The notes beneath the pieces were generated by a model. It worked only from the letters and a program-made list of their open reading frames with translations, was not told the DNA's origin and did no database searches. A stretch of DNA of 39,928 bases from Aeolococcus sp035552595 (GTDB lineage Bacteria > Chloroflexota > Dormibacteria > Aeolococcales > Aeolococcaceae), in the NCBI GenBank assembly GCA_035552595.1, contig DASZKZ010000011.1, forward strand, positions 1 to 39,928, read 5' to 3'. A program made the position numbers and the translations under genes. Shown one piece after another: positions 15,017 to 22,189 of the stretch; position 1 is the stretch's first letter, and every line of letters begins with the position of its first letter.

Positions 15017-16111
15017 ATGGCGACGGTGACGGCGCGGCCGCGGACGCGGTTGAGCACGGGGGACAAGCGCCGCCTGCTCGGCTTCGGCGGGGCCGTCTTC
15101 CTGATCAACGCGCTGGGCTGGGGACTGCTCTGGTACTCGGTGTTCGTCGACCACAGCGTGCTCAGCGTGGCCATCGGCCTCACCGCCTGGACGTTCGGCC
15201 TCCGCCACGCCTTCGACGCCGACCACATCTCCGCCATCGACAACGTCACCCGCCGGCTCATGGCCGACGGCAAGCGCCCCATGGGGGTGGGCTTCTTCTT
15301 CTCGCTGGGCCACTCCACCATCGTGCTCGGCCTCGGGGTGGCCATCGCCATCGCCGCCAAAGCGGTGGCCGGCAATGTCACCGGCGGGGGGCTCGCCGGC
15401 GTCGGGGGCTACATCGGCACCGGCGTGTCGGCCGTCTTCCTCTACCTGATCGCGGCCATCAACCTGGTCATCCTGGTGGGCATCTACCGGATCTTCCGGG
15501 AGATGCGCCAGGGCCGCTACGACGAGGCGACGCTGGAGCAGAAGCTCCAGGACCGCGGCCTGCTCAACCGTCTCCTCCGCCCGCTGGTGAGGGCCATCCG
15601 CAGCAGTTGGCAGATGTACCCGGTCGGCCTGCTCTTCGGCCTCGGCTTCGACACGGCCACGGAGATCGGCCTGCTCGCCCTGGCCGGGGGCCTCGCCGCC
15701 AAGCTCCCCTGGTTCGCCATCCTCAGCCTGCCCATCCTCTTCGCGGGAGGGATGTCGATGATGGACACCGCCGACGGCGCCTTCATGACGGTGGCCTACG
15801 GCTGGGCCTTCTCCAAGCCGGTGCGCAAGGTGTTCTACAACCTCACCATCACCGGCCTGTCGGTGGCGGTGGCGCTGCTGATCGGCACCATCGAGGTCAT
15901 CTCCATCTGTGTCACCTACTTCAACCTCTCGGGAGGCGTGTGGAGCTTCCTGCGCGGCATCGACCTCAACACCGCAGGCTTCATGATCGTGGGGATGTTC
16001 GTGGTGACCTGGCTGGCGGCGATGGCGGTGTGGCGCTTCGGCCACATCGAGCGGCGCTGGGCGCTGGCCCCCTCCTCCCCACGTGATGTCCCCGACCAGA
16101 CCAGCCGATAG
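15017..16111 (+). CDS. Nickel/cobalt permease, NiCoT (HoxN/NixA) family
   Basis: A 364-residue inner-membrane transporter with about eight hydrophobic segments. The family signature RHAFDADHISAIDN (63-76; the HX4DH metal motif at 64-70) lies in the second membrane segment. The other signatures follow: FSLGHSTIV, LLFGLGFDTATEIGLL and LFAGGMSMMDTADGAFM. It imports Ni2+ and/or Co2+ by proton coupling. ATG 15017 has GGAGGG 6 nt upstream. Its end overlaps the start of a Fur-family regulator by 29 nt, so the two are co-expressed and probably form a metal-responsive unit. No urease, hydrogenase or cobalamin genes are in view to decide which metal is imported. Confidence 0.92.
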   Translation: MATVTARPRTRLSTGDKRRLLGFGGAVFLINALGWGLLWYSVFVDHSVLSVAIGLTAWTFGLRHAFDADHISAIDNVTRRLMADGKRPMGVGFFFSLGHSTIVLGLGVAIAIAAKAVAGNVTGGGLAGVGGYIGTGVSAVFLYLIAAINLVILVGIYRIFREMRQGRYDEATLEQKLQDRGLLNRLLRPLVRAIRSSWQMYPVGLLFGLGFDTATEIGLLALAGGLAAKLPWFAILSLPILFAGGMSMMDTADGAFMTVAYGWAFSKPVRKVFYNLTITGLSVAVALLIGTIEVISICVTYFNLSGGVWSFLRGIDLNTAGFMIVGMFVVTWLAAMAVWRFGHIERRWALAPSSPRDVPDQTSR

Positions 16112-16523
16112 TCCCGCCGTCGTGTCGCTGCGCGCCGCCGGGCTGCGGGCGACCCCGCAGCGCCTCGCCGTCCTGGGCGCCCTCGAGCACGCTGGCGGGG
16201 CCCATCTCAGCGCCGACGAGGTCTGGCAGCGGACCGAGCCCCGCCCCCGCATGGATCGGTCGACCGTCTACCGGATCCTCGCCGACCTCACCGCGGCCGG
16301 GCTGCTCAAGCAGGTCCGTCTGCGCGACGGGGTCTCGCGGTTCGAGATCCAGTCGGTCGAGCATCACCACGCCGTCTGCACGGAGTGCGGGGCCACCCTG
16401 GACATCGACGCCACCCTGGTGAGCAGCTGGGCGGGGCAGCTGCGCCGCGCCGCCGGTTTCGTGATCGGGCGCGACGCGCTCCTGCTCACCGGCCGCTGCC
16501 GATCCTGCGCGGCGGCTCCTTAG
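16083..16523 (+). CDS. Fur-family metalloregulator (candidate Nur)
   Basis: A 146-residue Fur-superfamily repressor. The winged helix spans about residues 14-80 (ATPQRLAVLGAL, recognition region RSTVYRILADLTAAGLL). The metal/dimer domain has HHHAVCTECG (94-103) and CRSC (139-142), giving the four structural zinc cysteines (99, 102, 139, 142). It starts inside the last codons of the Ni/Co permease, GTG 16083 or ATG 16086. Linkage to that permease suggests a nickel-sensing (Nur) role, but Zur, Fur or PerR specificity cannot be assigned from sequence alone. Confidence 0.87.
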   Translation: MMSPTRPADSPAVVSLRAAGLRATPQRLAVLGALEHAGGAHLSADEVWQRTEPRPRMDRSTVYRILADLTAAGLLKQVRLRDGVSRFEIQSVEHHHAVCTECGATLDIDATLVSSWAGQLRRAAGFVIGRDALLLTGRCRSCAAAP

Positions 16524-16561
16524 AGCCTATCGGTGCGGGCGGAGCGGCCGGCGGCGGGTGC

Positions 16562-16567
16562 TATGCT
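16562..16567 (+). promoter_or_regulatory. -10 box of rpsF operon (TATGCT)
   Basis: TATGCT lies about 120 nt upstream of rpsF. It would give a leader of roughly 110 nt containing CTCGGCCGAG and other pairing segments, in contrast to the leaderless genes around it. An S6:S18-binding leader is possible but unproven. Confidence 0.4.
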
Positions 16568-16687
16568 GCGGCCGTCCACCGGGGACGCTCTCACAACCAG
16601 CTTTCCTGCATCCGGCGCTGCCTGCCAGCCACCTCGGCCGAGCAGCGGGTCCGGGTGCCGCAAGCCCACGGGAAAGGAGGTGCGCGC

Positions 16688-17200
16688 ATGGTGCGCGACT
16701 ACGAACTCATGTATATCGTCCGCCCTGAGCTCGACGACGAGGGCCTTCAGGGGGCTGTCGAGTCCGTCGAGACGCTGGTCACGGGGCTGGGTGGCACCGT
16801 GGTGCGCACCACCAACTGGGGCCGCCGCCGCCTCGCCTATGAGGTCGACCATCTGCGCGACGGCCATTACATGCTGCTCCACATCCGCCTCGACGGCGCC
16901 CGGGTCGCCGACCTGGAGCGCGCTCTGGCCATCCACGAGACCGTGTTCCGCCACCTGCTCGTGGTCCGCGAGGGCGCAGATGAGGCCGAGGCCGAGGCCG
17001 ATGCCGAGCCGGAGGCAGCGACCGCGTCCGCCCCTGCGACCACCCCGGACGGCGCCGCCGAGAGCCCCACCGCGCGTCAGCCAGTTGTCGCCGCCCCGGG
17101 CGACGATGACAGCGCTGTCGAGGACGACAATGACGATGACCAAAACAACGCTGACGACGGGCCCGCTGAGCTGGTCGCCGCCGCCGAGGAGGAGAACTGA
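16688..17200 (+). CDS. rpsF: Ribosomal protein S6 with acidic C-terminal extension
   Basis: A 170-residue S6, against about 95-135 in most bacteria. Residues 1-95 are the S6 fold (RDYELMYIVRPELDDEG, NWGRRRLAYEVDHLRDGHYML, ERALAIHETVFRHLLV). Residues 96-170 form a low-complexity Ala/Glu/Asp tail with runs such as DDNDDDQNNADD. S6 binds S18 in the 30S platform, and both are encoded here. ATG 16688 has a near-perfect AAAGGAGGTG ribosome-binding site. The stop and the ssb start share one base (TGATG). In E. coli S6 is post-translationally glutamylated at its end; here the acidic tail is encoded. Confidence 0.95.
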   Translation: MVRDYELMYIVRPELDDEGLQGAVESVETLVTGLGGTVVRTTNWGRRRLAYEVDHLRDGHYMLLHIRLDGARVADLERALAIHETVFRHLLVVREGADEAEAEADAEPEAATASAPATTPDGAAESPTARQPVVAAPGDDDSAVEDDNDDDQNNADDGPAELVAAAEEEN

Positions 17201-17670
17201 TGTCCGGCTCGCTCAACCGCGTGATGCTGATCGGCCGCCTCACCCGCGACCCTGAGCTGCGCTTCACCCCCAGCGGCACCGCCGTCTGCAACCTGGCGCT
17301 GGCCACCAATCGCTACGGCCAGGACGCCAGCGGCGAGCGTCGCGAGTTCACCGACTACCACGACATCGTGGTCTGGAACCAGGGCAATCGCAAGCTCGCC
17401 GAGCTCTGCGGCCAGTATCTGCAGAAGGGCCGCCTGGTGTACGTGGAGGGCCGCCTGCAGACGCGCTCGTGGGACGACAAGGACACCGGGGCCAAGCGCT
17501 ACAAGACCGAGGTCAACGCCAACGACGTGCAGTTCCTCGACAGCCGCCAGGACGGCGAGGGCGGCGCTCGTGGCGAGCTCGCCGGCCAGCCCGCCGGAGC
17601 GGGCGCGGCCACCCCGGCGCTGAGCGGCAACGCGAGTGGTGACGTCGACCCCGACGACATCCCCTTCTAG
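17200..17670 (+). CDS. ssb: Single-stranded DNA-binding protein
   Basis: A 156-residue SSB. Residues 1-110 form the OB fold (NRVMLIGRLTRDPELRFTPSGTAVCNLALATNR, DIVVWNQGNRKLAELCGQYLQKGRLVYVEGRLQTRSW). A Gly/Ala-rich linker leads to the conserved acidic tip DPDDIPF, which docks replication and repair partners. It overlaps rpsF by one base and is followed 13 nt later by rpsR, the classic rpsF-ssb-rpsR order. Confidence 0.96.
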   Translation: MSGSLNRVMLIGRLTRDPELRFTPSGTAVCNLALATNRYGQDASGERREFTDYHDIVVWNQGNRKLAELCGQYLQKGRLVYVEGRLQTRSWDDKDTGAKRYKTEVNANDVQFLDSRQDGEGGARGELAGQPAGAGAATPALSGNASGDVDPDDIPF

Positions 17671-17683
17671 CCGGGAGCGAGAG

Positions 17684-17914
17684 ATGCCTGAGTACGACCG
17701 CCGCCGCCGCAAGGTCTGCAGCTTCTGCCTCGAGCACGTCGAGGTCATCGATTACAAGGAGGTGGCTCGCCTGCGTCGCTATCTCAGTGACCGCGGCAAG
17801 ATCATGCCGCGGCGCATGACCGGAACCTGCGCCCGCCATCAGCGGCGGCTCACCACCGCGCTGAACCGGGCCAGGCATATAGCGCTGCTTCCGTACCAGG
17901 CAGAAGTCAGGTAG
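17684..17914 (+). CDS. rpsR: Ribosomal protein S18 (zinc-binding form)
   Basis: A 76-residue S18. The core YKEVARLRRYLSDRGKIMPRRMTGTCARHQRRL is diagnostic. Cys12, Cys15, Cys49 and His52 make it a C+ zinc-ribbon type, as opposed to the cysteine-free paralogue induced by zinc starvation in some bacteria. Start: ATG 17684, with GGGAGCGAGAG upstream. In many genomes rplI follows; here the next gene is an amidase with its own promoter, so L9 is encoded elsewhere or absent. Confidence 0.95.
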   Translation: MPEYDRRRRKVCSFCLEHVEVIDYKEVARLRRYLSDRGKIMPRRMTGTCARHQRRLTTALNRARHIALLPYQAEVR

Positions 17915-18050
17915 CACCAGCGCGGTCGGTCCCGCCTCTGGAAACGGCGCGGTAGATTCCCGTCGCGAAGCGACAGCGGCGCGCGCGGCGCGCCGGGGGG
18001 TCGGGGTGAGCGTGGTCGGATTTCATTCGGGGATCTGCCCTGCCCCCGTG

Positions 18051-18056
18051 TAAACT
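18051..18056 (+). promoter_or_regulatory. -10 box of the amidase gene (TAAACT)
   Basis: TAAACT ends 11 nt before ATG 18068. The 150-nt gap before it also holds a GTCGC-GAA-GCGAC hairpin, possibly the end of the rpsF operon. Confidence 0.45.
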
Positions 18057-18067
18057 CGACCTCGGCC

Positions 18068-19096
18068 ATGCGCCGCCCGGTGACCCGTCTTCTCCACGTC
18101 CTGCTCAGCGTCCCGGTCGTCACGTTGTTGGTGATCGCCGCCTCGCCGTCGGTGCACGCCCAGTCGGCGCCGGCTGCGCTGGTGGTGGTCGTCGACCCCG
18201 GGCACGGCGGCGCCGTCAACCCGGCGCAGCCGGACATGCCCTTCGACCCCGGGGCGATCGCGCCCAGCAACGGCCTCGAGGAGAAGGACGCCACCCTGGC
18301 GGTGTCGCTGCGCCTGCGCGGGCTGCTCCAGCAGGACGGGGTCAACGCCATCCTGACACGCTCCGACGACCGTCCCCTGAGTGTCCAGCAGCGCAGCGAC
18401 ACCGCCAACAACAACGGCGCCGCCCTCTTCGTGAGCGTGCATTTCAACTCCTTCACCGACGGCGGGCCGAGCGGGTCGCTGGTGCTCTACCCCAAGGCGA
18501 GCGACCTCGCCTACGCCACCGCCATGAGCGACGCCATGTCCCGCTACCTCGGCCCCATGGGCGTCGCCGATGACGGCGTGCAGCTCCGCGACAACTGGTG
18601 GATCCACACCCAGATGCCGACGGTCACGGTGGAGCCCGCGTTCCTCAGCAACACCCGGGAGGCGGCGCTCATCGCCACCCCGGGCTTCCAGCAGGTGCTG
18701 GCCATGTCCATCCGCGCCGGGCTGGAGCGCTACGACCCGCAGATCCTCCAGCGCAAGGCCGAGATCGCCGCATGGAACAGGTCTCACCCGGACCATCCGG
18801 TGCGCCCCGCCGCGGCGGTGGCGGCGCACGCCGCGGCTCCGCCATCGTCGGGCGTGCTCGGCTCGGTGATCCGCGGCGCGCTCGGCCTCGGCCTTCTCGG
18901 CGCCGTGCTGCGCTGGCCGCGCACCGCGTGGCTGATGCTGCGCGCGCCGCTGCGCCTGGTCCCGGTGACGCTGGATCGCGTGCTGGTGCGCCGCGCCGCC
19001 AAACGCCGCCGCCGCCGCGCTGTGGCCCTGCGCGCGATGGCCGCGCGCACCCAGCGATTCGCGCGCCCGCATCACATCTACGACGAGCTCTTCTGA
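18068..19096 (+). CDS. N-acetylmuramoyl-L-alanine amidase (Amidase_3), exported
   Basis: A 342-residue cell-wall hydrolase that cleaves the bond between MurNAc and the stem peptide. Residues 1-32 are a signal peptide (MRRPVTRLL, hydrophobic core, SVHAQSAP). The zinc-amidase motifs are DPGHGG (43-48, His46), EEKD (Glu71/72), SVHFNS (His125) and VEPAFLSN (Glu189). After the catalytic domain come an Ala/Pro linker, a hydrophobic segment (about 264-280, GVLGSVIRGALGLGLLGAVL) and a strongly basic tail with RRRRR. That C-terminal membrane-plus-basic part is unusual for this family and could anchor the enzyme or retain it at the membrane. Confidence 0.9.
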   Translation: MRRPVTRLLHVLLSVPVVTLLVIAASPSVHAQSAPAALVVVVDPGHGGAVNPAQPDMPFDPGAIAPSNGLEEKDATLAVSLRLRGLLQQDGVNAILTRSDDRPLSVQQRSDTANNNGAALFVSVHFNSFTDGGPSGSLVLYPKASDLAYATAMSDAMSRYLGPMGVADDGVQLRDNWWIHTQMPTVTVEPAFLSNTREAALIATPGFQQVLAMSIRAGLERYDPQILQRKAEIAAWNRSHPDHPVRPAAAVAAHAAAPPSSGVLGSVIRGALGLGLLGAVLRWPRTAWLMLRAPLRLVPVTLDRVLVRRAAKRRRRRAVALRAMAARTQRFARPHHIYDELF

Positions 19097-19139
19097 GCGC
19101 CGCGGCGCTGCGCCGGCCGGTCCCAGCAGCGGCGATTGG

Positions 19140-19145
19140 TAGACT
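19140..19145 (+). promoter_or_regulatory. -10 box of the aminotransferase-serA operon (TAGACT)
   Basis: TAGACT lies 34 nt before ATG 19180. The short leader carries GGGAGCAG as a ribosome-binding site, so this operon is leadered. Confidence 0.5.
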
Positions 19146-19179
19146 GCGGGCCAGGTATCCACGCACGCTGGGAGCAGAC

Positions 19180-20361
19180 ATGGCATTCGCACAGCAGCTC
19201 CGCGTCCCCGGCCCCACCCCACTTCCCGAGCGAGTCGTCCGCGCCGCCAGCCGGCCGATGATCAACCATCGCGGGCCCGAGTTCGCCGCCCTGCTCCGCG
19301 ACGTCGAGGAGGGGCTGCGCTGGGCCTTGCGAACCACCAACGACGTGCTCATCTATCCCTGCAGCGGGACCGGTGGGTTGGAGGCGGCGGTGGTCAACCT
19401 GCTCAGCCCCGGCGAGCAGGCCCTGTTCTGCACCATGGGCTCGTTCGGTGACCGCTGGGCCGACATCGGCGCCGGCTACGGAGCCGACGTGCTTCGCCTC
19501 AGCGTCCCCGCCGGTGAGCCCATCGATCCCGAGGACGTGGAGCGGATCCTCGCCGAGCACAGTGGCATCACCACCGTCTTCGTCACCCACAACGAGACCA
19601 GCACCGGCGTGTACAACGACGTCCCCGCCATCGCGGCGATCGTCAAGGGGCGCGGCAAGCTGCTCGCCGTGGACTCGGTGAGCGGCGCCGGCTGCATCCC
19701 GCTGGAGACCGACGCCTGGGGCATCGACGTGCTCATCACCGGGTCGCAGAAGGGCTGGATGGCCCCGCCCGGGGTGGCCATGGTGGCGGTGAGCGAGGCC
19801 GCGCTGGCGCGAGCGGAGGCGACCACGACGCCGCGCTGGTACCTCGACTTTGCCCGCGAGGCCAAGTATCAGAAGCGCTCCCAGACCTACACCACGCCGG
19901 CGGTGTCGGTGCTCTTCGCCATCCAGGAGGGCCTGGCGATGATGCGCGAGGAGGGCATGGAGAGCGTCTGGGCCCGGCACGAGCGTGTCGGCGAGATGGT
20001 CCGCGCCGGCGTCGACGCGCTGGGGCTGAAGCTGCTCGCCGCGGACGGCCACCGCAGCAACACCGTCACCGCGGTCCGCAACCCAGTCGACGGCCCCGAC
20101 TCCGTCAAGGATCTGCTCACCGTGCTGCGCACCCGGCACGGCCTGGTGCTCGCCGGCGGGCAGGGCGACCTCTCCGGGCGGATCTTCCGCATCGGTCACC
20201 TGGGCATGGTCGACGAGGGCGACGTGTACAGCATCCTCGCCACCCTGGAGCAGGGCCTCCACGAGACCGGCATGCGCAGCCGCGTCGGGCTGGCCGTTCC
20301 CGCCGCCCAGGCGGTGGTGCGCAGCGTCCAGGTCAGCGGCCTGCCTGCCGGGGTGGGGTGA
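19180..20361 (+). CDS. Class V aminotransferase, probable phosphoserine/serine-glyoxylate type
   Basis: A 393-residue PLP enzyme. Visible: the N-terminal PGPTPLPERV with MINHRGPEF, SGTGGLEAAVVNLL, the cofactor Asp in LAVDSVSGAG (Asp165), the Schiff-base Lys191 in TGSQKGWMAPPG, and FRIGHLGMVDEGD near the end. It belongs with the serine-pyruvate, alanine-glyoxylate and serine-glyoxylate enzymes. In several anaerobes and archaea such enzymes replace SerC. Because serA overlaps its stop by 4 nt (GTGA), a phosphoserine aminotransferase role is the best reading; photorespiratory or serine-cycle roles are less supported. Confidence 0.88.
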   Translation: MAFAQQLRVPGPTPLPERVVRAASRPMINHRGPEFAALLRDVEEGLRWALRTTNDVLIYPCSGTGGLEAAVVNLLSPGEQALFCTMGSFGDRWADIGAGYGADVLRLSVPAGEPIDPEDVERILAEHSGITTVFVTHNETSTGVYNDVPAIAAIVKGRGKLLAVDSVSGAGCIPLETDAWGIDVLITGSQKGWMAPPGVAMVAVSEAALARAEATTTPRWYLDFAREAKYQKRSQTYTTPAVSVLFAIQEGLAMMREEGMESVWARHERVGEMVRAGVDALGLKLLAADGHRSNTVTAVRNPVDGPDSVKDLLTVLRTRHGLVLAGGQGDLSGRIFRIGHLGMVDEGDVYSILATLEQGLHETGMRSRVGLAVPAAQAVVRSVQVSGLPAGVG

Positions 20362-21998
20362 CCATCCAGACCGAGGCGCCGCTGTCCGACGGATCGCCCG
20401 CGCTGGGCAGCGGCACCGAGACGCTGCGCATCCTGGTCGCCGACCCCATCGCCGCCGACGGCGTGGAGCGCCTCCGGGCCGCGGGTGACGTCGACGTCGT
20501 CACCGGGCTCGACGAGGCCTCGCTGATCGCGCGCATCCCCGGCTACGACGCGCTGGTGGTGCGCAGCGAGACCAAGGTCACCGCCGCCGTCCTCGCCAGC
20601 GCGGGCCGCCTCCGCGTCGTCGGGCGCGCCGGGGTGGGAGTCGACAACATCGACATCGAGGCCGCCACCGGCCACGGCGTGCTGGTCCTCAACGCACCCA
20701 CCGGCAACACCATCGCGGCCGCCGAGCACGCTGTGGCGATGATGCTGGCCCTGGCCCGCAACATCCCCGCCGCCGACGCATCGCTGCGCGCCGGCCGCTG
20801 GGAGCGCTCCAAGCTGATCGGTGTGGAGTTGCGCGACCGCACCCTGGGGGTGCTCGGGCTCGGCAAGATCGGCTTCGAGGTGGCCCGCATCGCCGGCGAG
20901 GGGCTGCGGATGCGCGTTCTCGCCCACGACCCGCTGGTGACCCACGAGCGGGCCGAGCAGGCGGGCGCCGAGCTCGTCGACCTGGAGACGCTCCTCGCCG
21001 AGAGCGACGTGGTCAGCGTCCACGTCCCCCTCACCGATCGCACCCGGGGGATCATCGGAGCGGCGGAGCTGCGTCGCATGCGCCCGGGAGCGCGGCTCAT
21101 CAACGTCGCCCGCGGCGGCATCATCGACGAGGAGGCTCTCGCCGGGGCGGTGCGCGACGGGATCGTCGCCGGAGCCGCCATCGACGTCTTCACCAGGGAG
21201 CCGGTCCCGCCCGGGCATCCGCTCATCGGCGTGGACGGCATCGTGGTCACCCCCCACCTCGGGGCCAGCACCGCCGAGGCCCAGGTCAACGTCGCCGCGG
21301 ACGTCGCCGACCAGATCGTCGAGTACCTGCGCGGCGGATCTCCGCGCTACGCGGTCAACGCGCCCGCGGTCAACCCCGAGGAGCTGGCCCGCCTCCAACC
21401 CTATCTCGACCTGGCCCGCAAGATGGGATCGCTGGCGGCGCAGCTGAGCAGCGGAGGGGTCAAGCGGGTGATCTGCAGCTACGCCGGCGAGCTCGCCGAC
21501 GTCGACACCGGGCTGGTCACCGCCGAGGTCCTGCGCGGGCTGCTCGGCCACTTCACCGACGCGCGCGTCAACGCCATCAACGCCAAGACGGTGGCGCGCT
21601 CCATGGGCGTGGACGTCGACGAGCACACCACCACCCGCAGCGTCGACCATGCCAACTCGGTGTTCGTCGAGGTGGTCGGCGAGCAGCGCCTGCTGGTGGC
21701 GGGGACCCACTTCGAGGGGGCGCCGAGGATCACCCGCATCGACGACTTCCGAGTCGACATGCAGCCCTCGGGGACGTTCCTTGTGGTCCAGCACGAGGAC
21801 CGCCCCGGCGTCATCGCCGCCATCTCGACCCTGCTGGCGAGCAGCGACATCAACATCGCGCGCATCGAGCTGGGGCGCGACCGCCCCCGGGGCCGCGCCG
21901 TCATGCTCATGGAGATCGACGACCCCATCGACTCGGCGCTGCTGGAGCGCCTCGCGTCGGTCGCCAAGCTGGAGCAGCTCCGCCAGGTCCAGCTCTGA
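20358..21998 (+). CDS. serA: D-3-phosphoglycerate dehydrogenase, long ACT-domain form
   Basis: A 546-residue enzyme that oxidises 3-phosphoglycerate to 3-phosphohydroxypyruvate, the first step of serine synthesis. The NAD loop GVLGLGKIG is at 164-172; the catalytic set is Arg252 (NVARGGI), Glu281 (TREPV) and His300 (TPHLGAS). After about residue 325 come the intervening (ASB-like) domain and a C-terminal ACT domain (FLVVQHEDRPGVIAAISTLL) that usually binds serine for feedback inhibition. It starts at GTG 20358 inside the aminotransferase stop. A GC palindrome at about 22022-22035 followed by TTTGT may end the operon. Confidence 0.95.
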   Translation: MTIQTEAPLSDGSPALGSGTETLRILVADPIAADGVERLRAAGDVDVVTGLDEASLIARIPGYDALVVRSETKVTAAVLASAGRLRVVGRAGVGVDNIDIEAATGHGVLVLNAPTGNTIAAAEHAVAMMLALARNIPAADASLRAGRWERSKLIGVELRDRTLGVLGLGKIGFEVARIAGEGLRMRVLAHDPLVTHERAEQAGAELVDLETLLAESDVVSVHVPLTDRTRGIIGAAELRRMRPGARLINVARGGIIDEEALAGAVRDGIVAGAAIDVFTREPVPPGHPLIGVDGIVVTPHLGASTAEAQVNVAADVADQIVEYLRGGSPRYAVNAPAVNPEELARLQPYLDLARKMGSLAAQLSSGGVKRVICSYAGELADVDTGLVTAEVLRGLLGHFTDARVNAINAKTVARSMGVDVDEHTTTRSVDHANSVFVEVVGEQRLLVAGTHFEGAPRITRIDDFRVDMQPSGTFLVVQHEDRPGVIAAISTLLASSDINIARIELGRDRPRGRAVMLMEIDDPIDSALLERLASVAKLEQLRQVQL

Positions 21999-22189
21999 CC
22001 TTCGGGGGCGCGCAAGGAATCGCCGGCGCCGGCGTTTGTAGCTGTGGGGCGGCGGTCCGAAGCACGACATGGGAACCTGCCTGACAGGAAGGGAGAACGA
22101 GGCGGGGGAATGGCCTCCCCAGGATCTCGTCGCTCGGCACCGCCGGCCCACCCCGCCGCTGGCGATGGCGCTTCGCTCACACTCGGGGG

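Noticed and set aside
22022..22180. Small gene or RNA in the serA-DUF1015 gap
   Set aside because: Short ATG frames have no ribosome-binding site or motif; only a GC palindrome and a 4-bp hairpin are visible.
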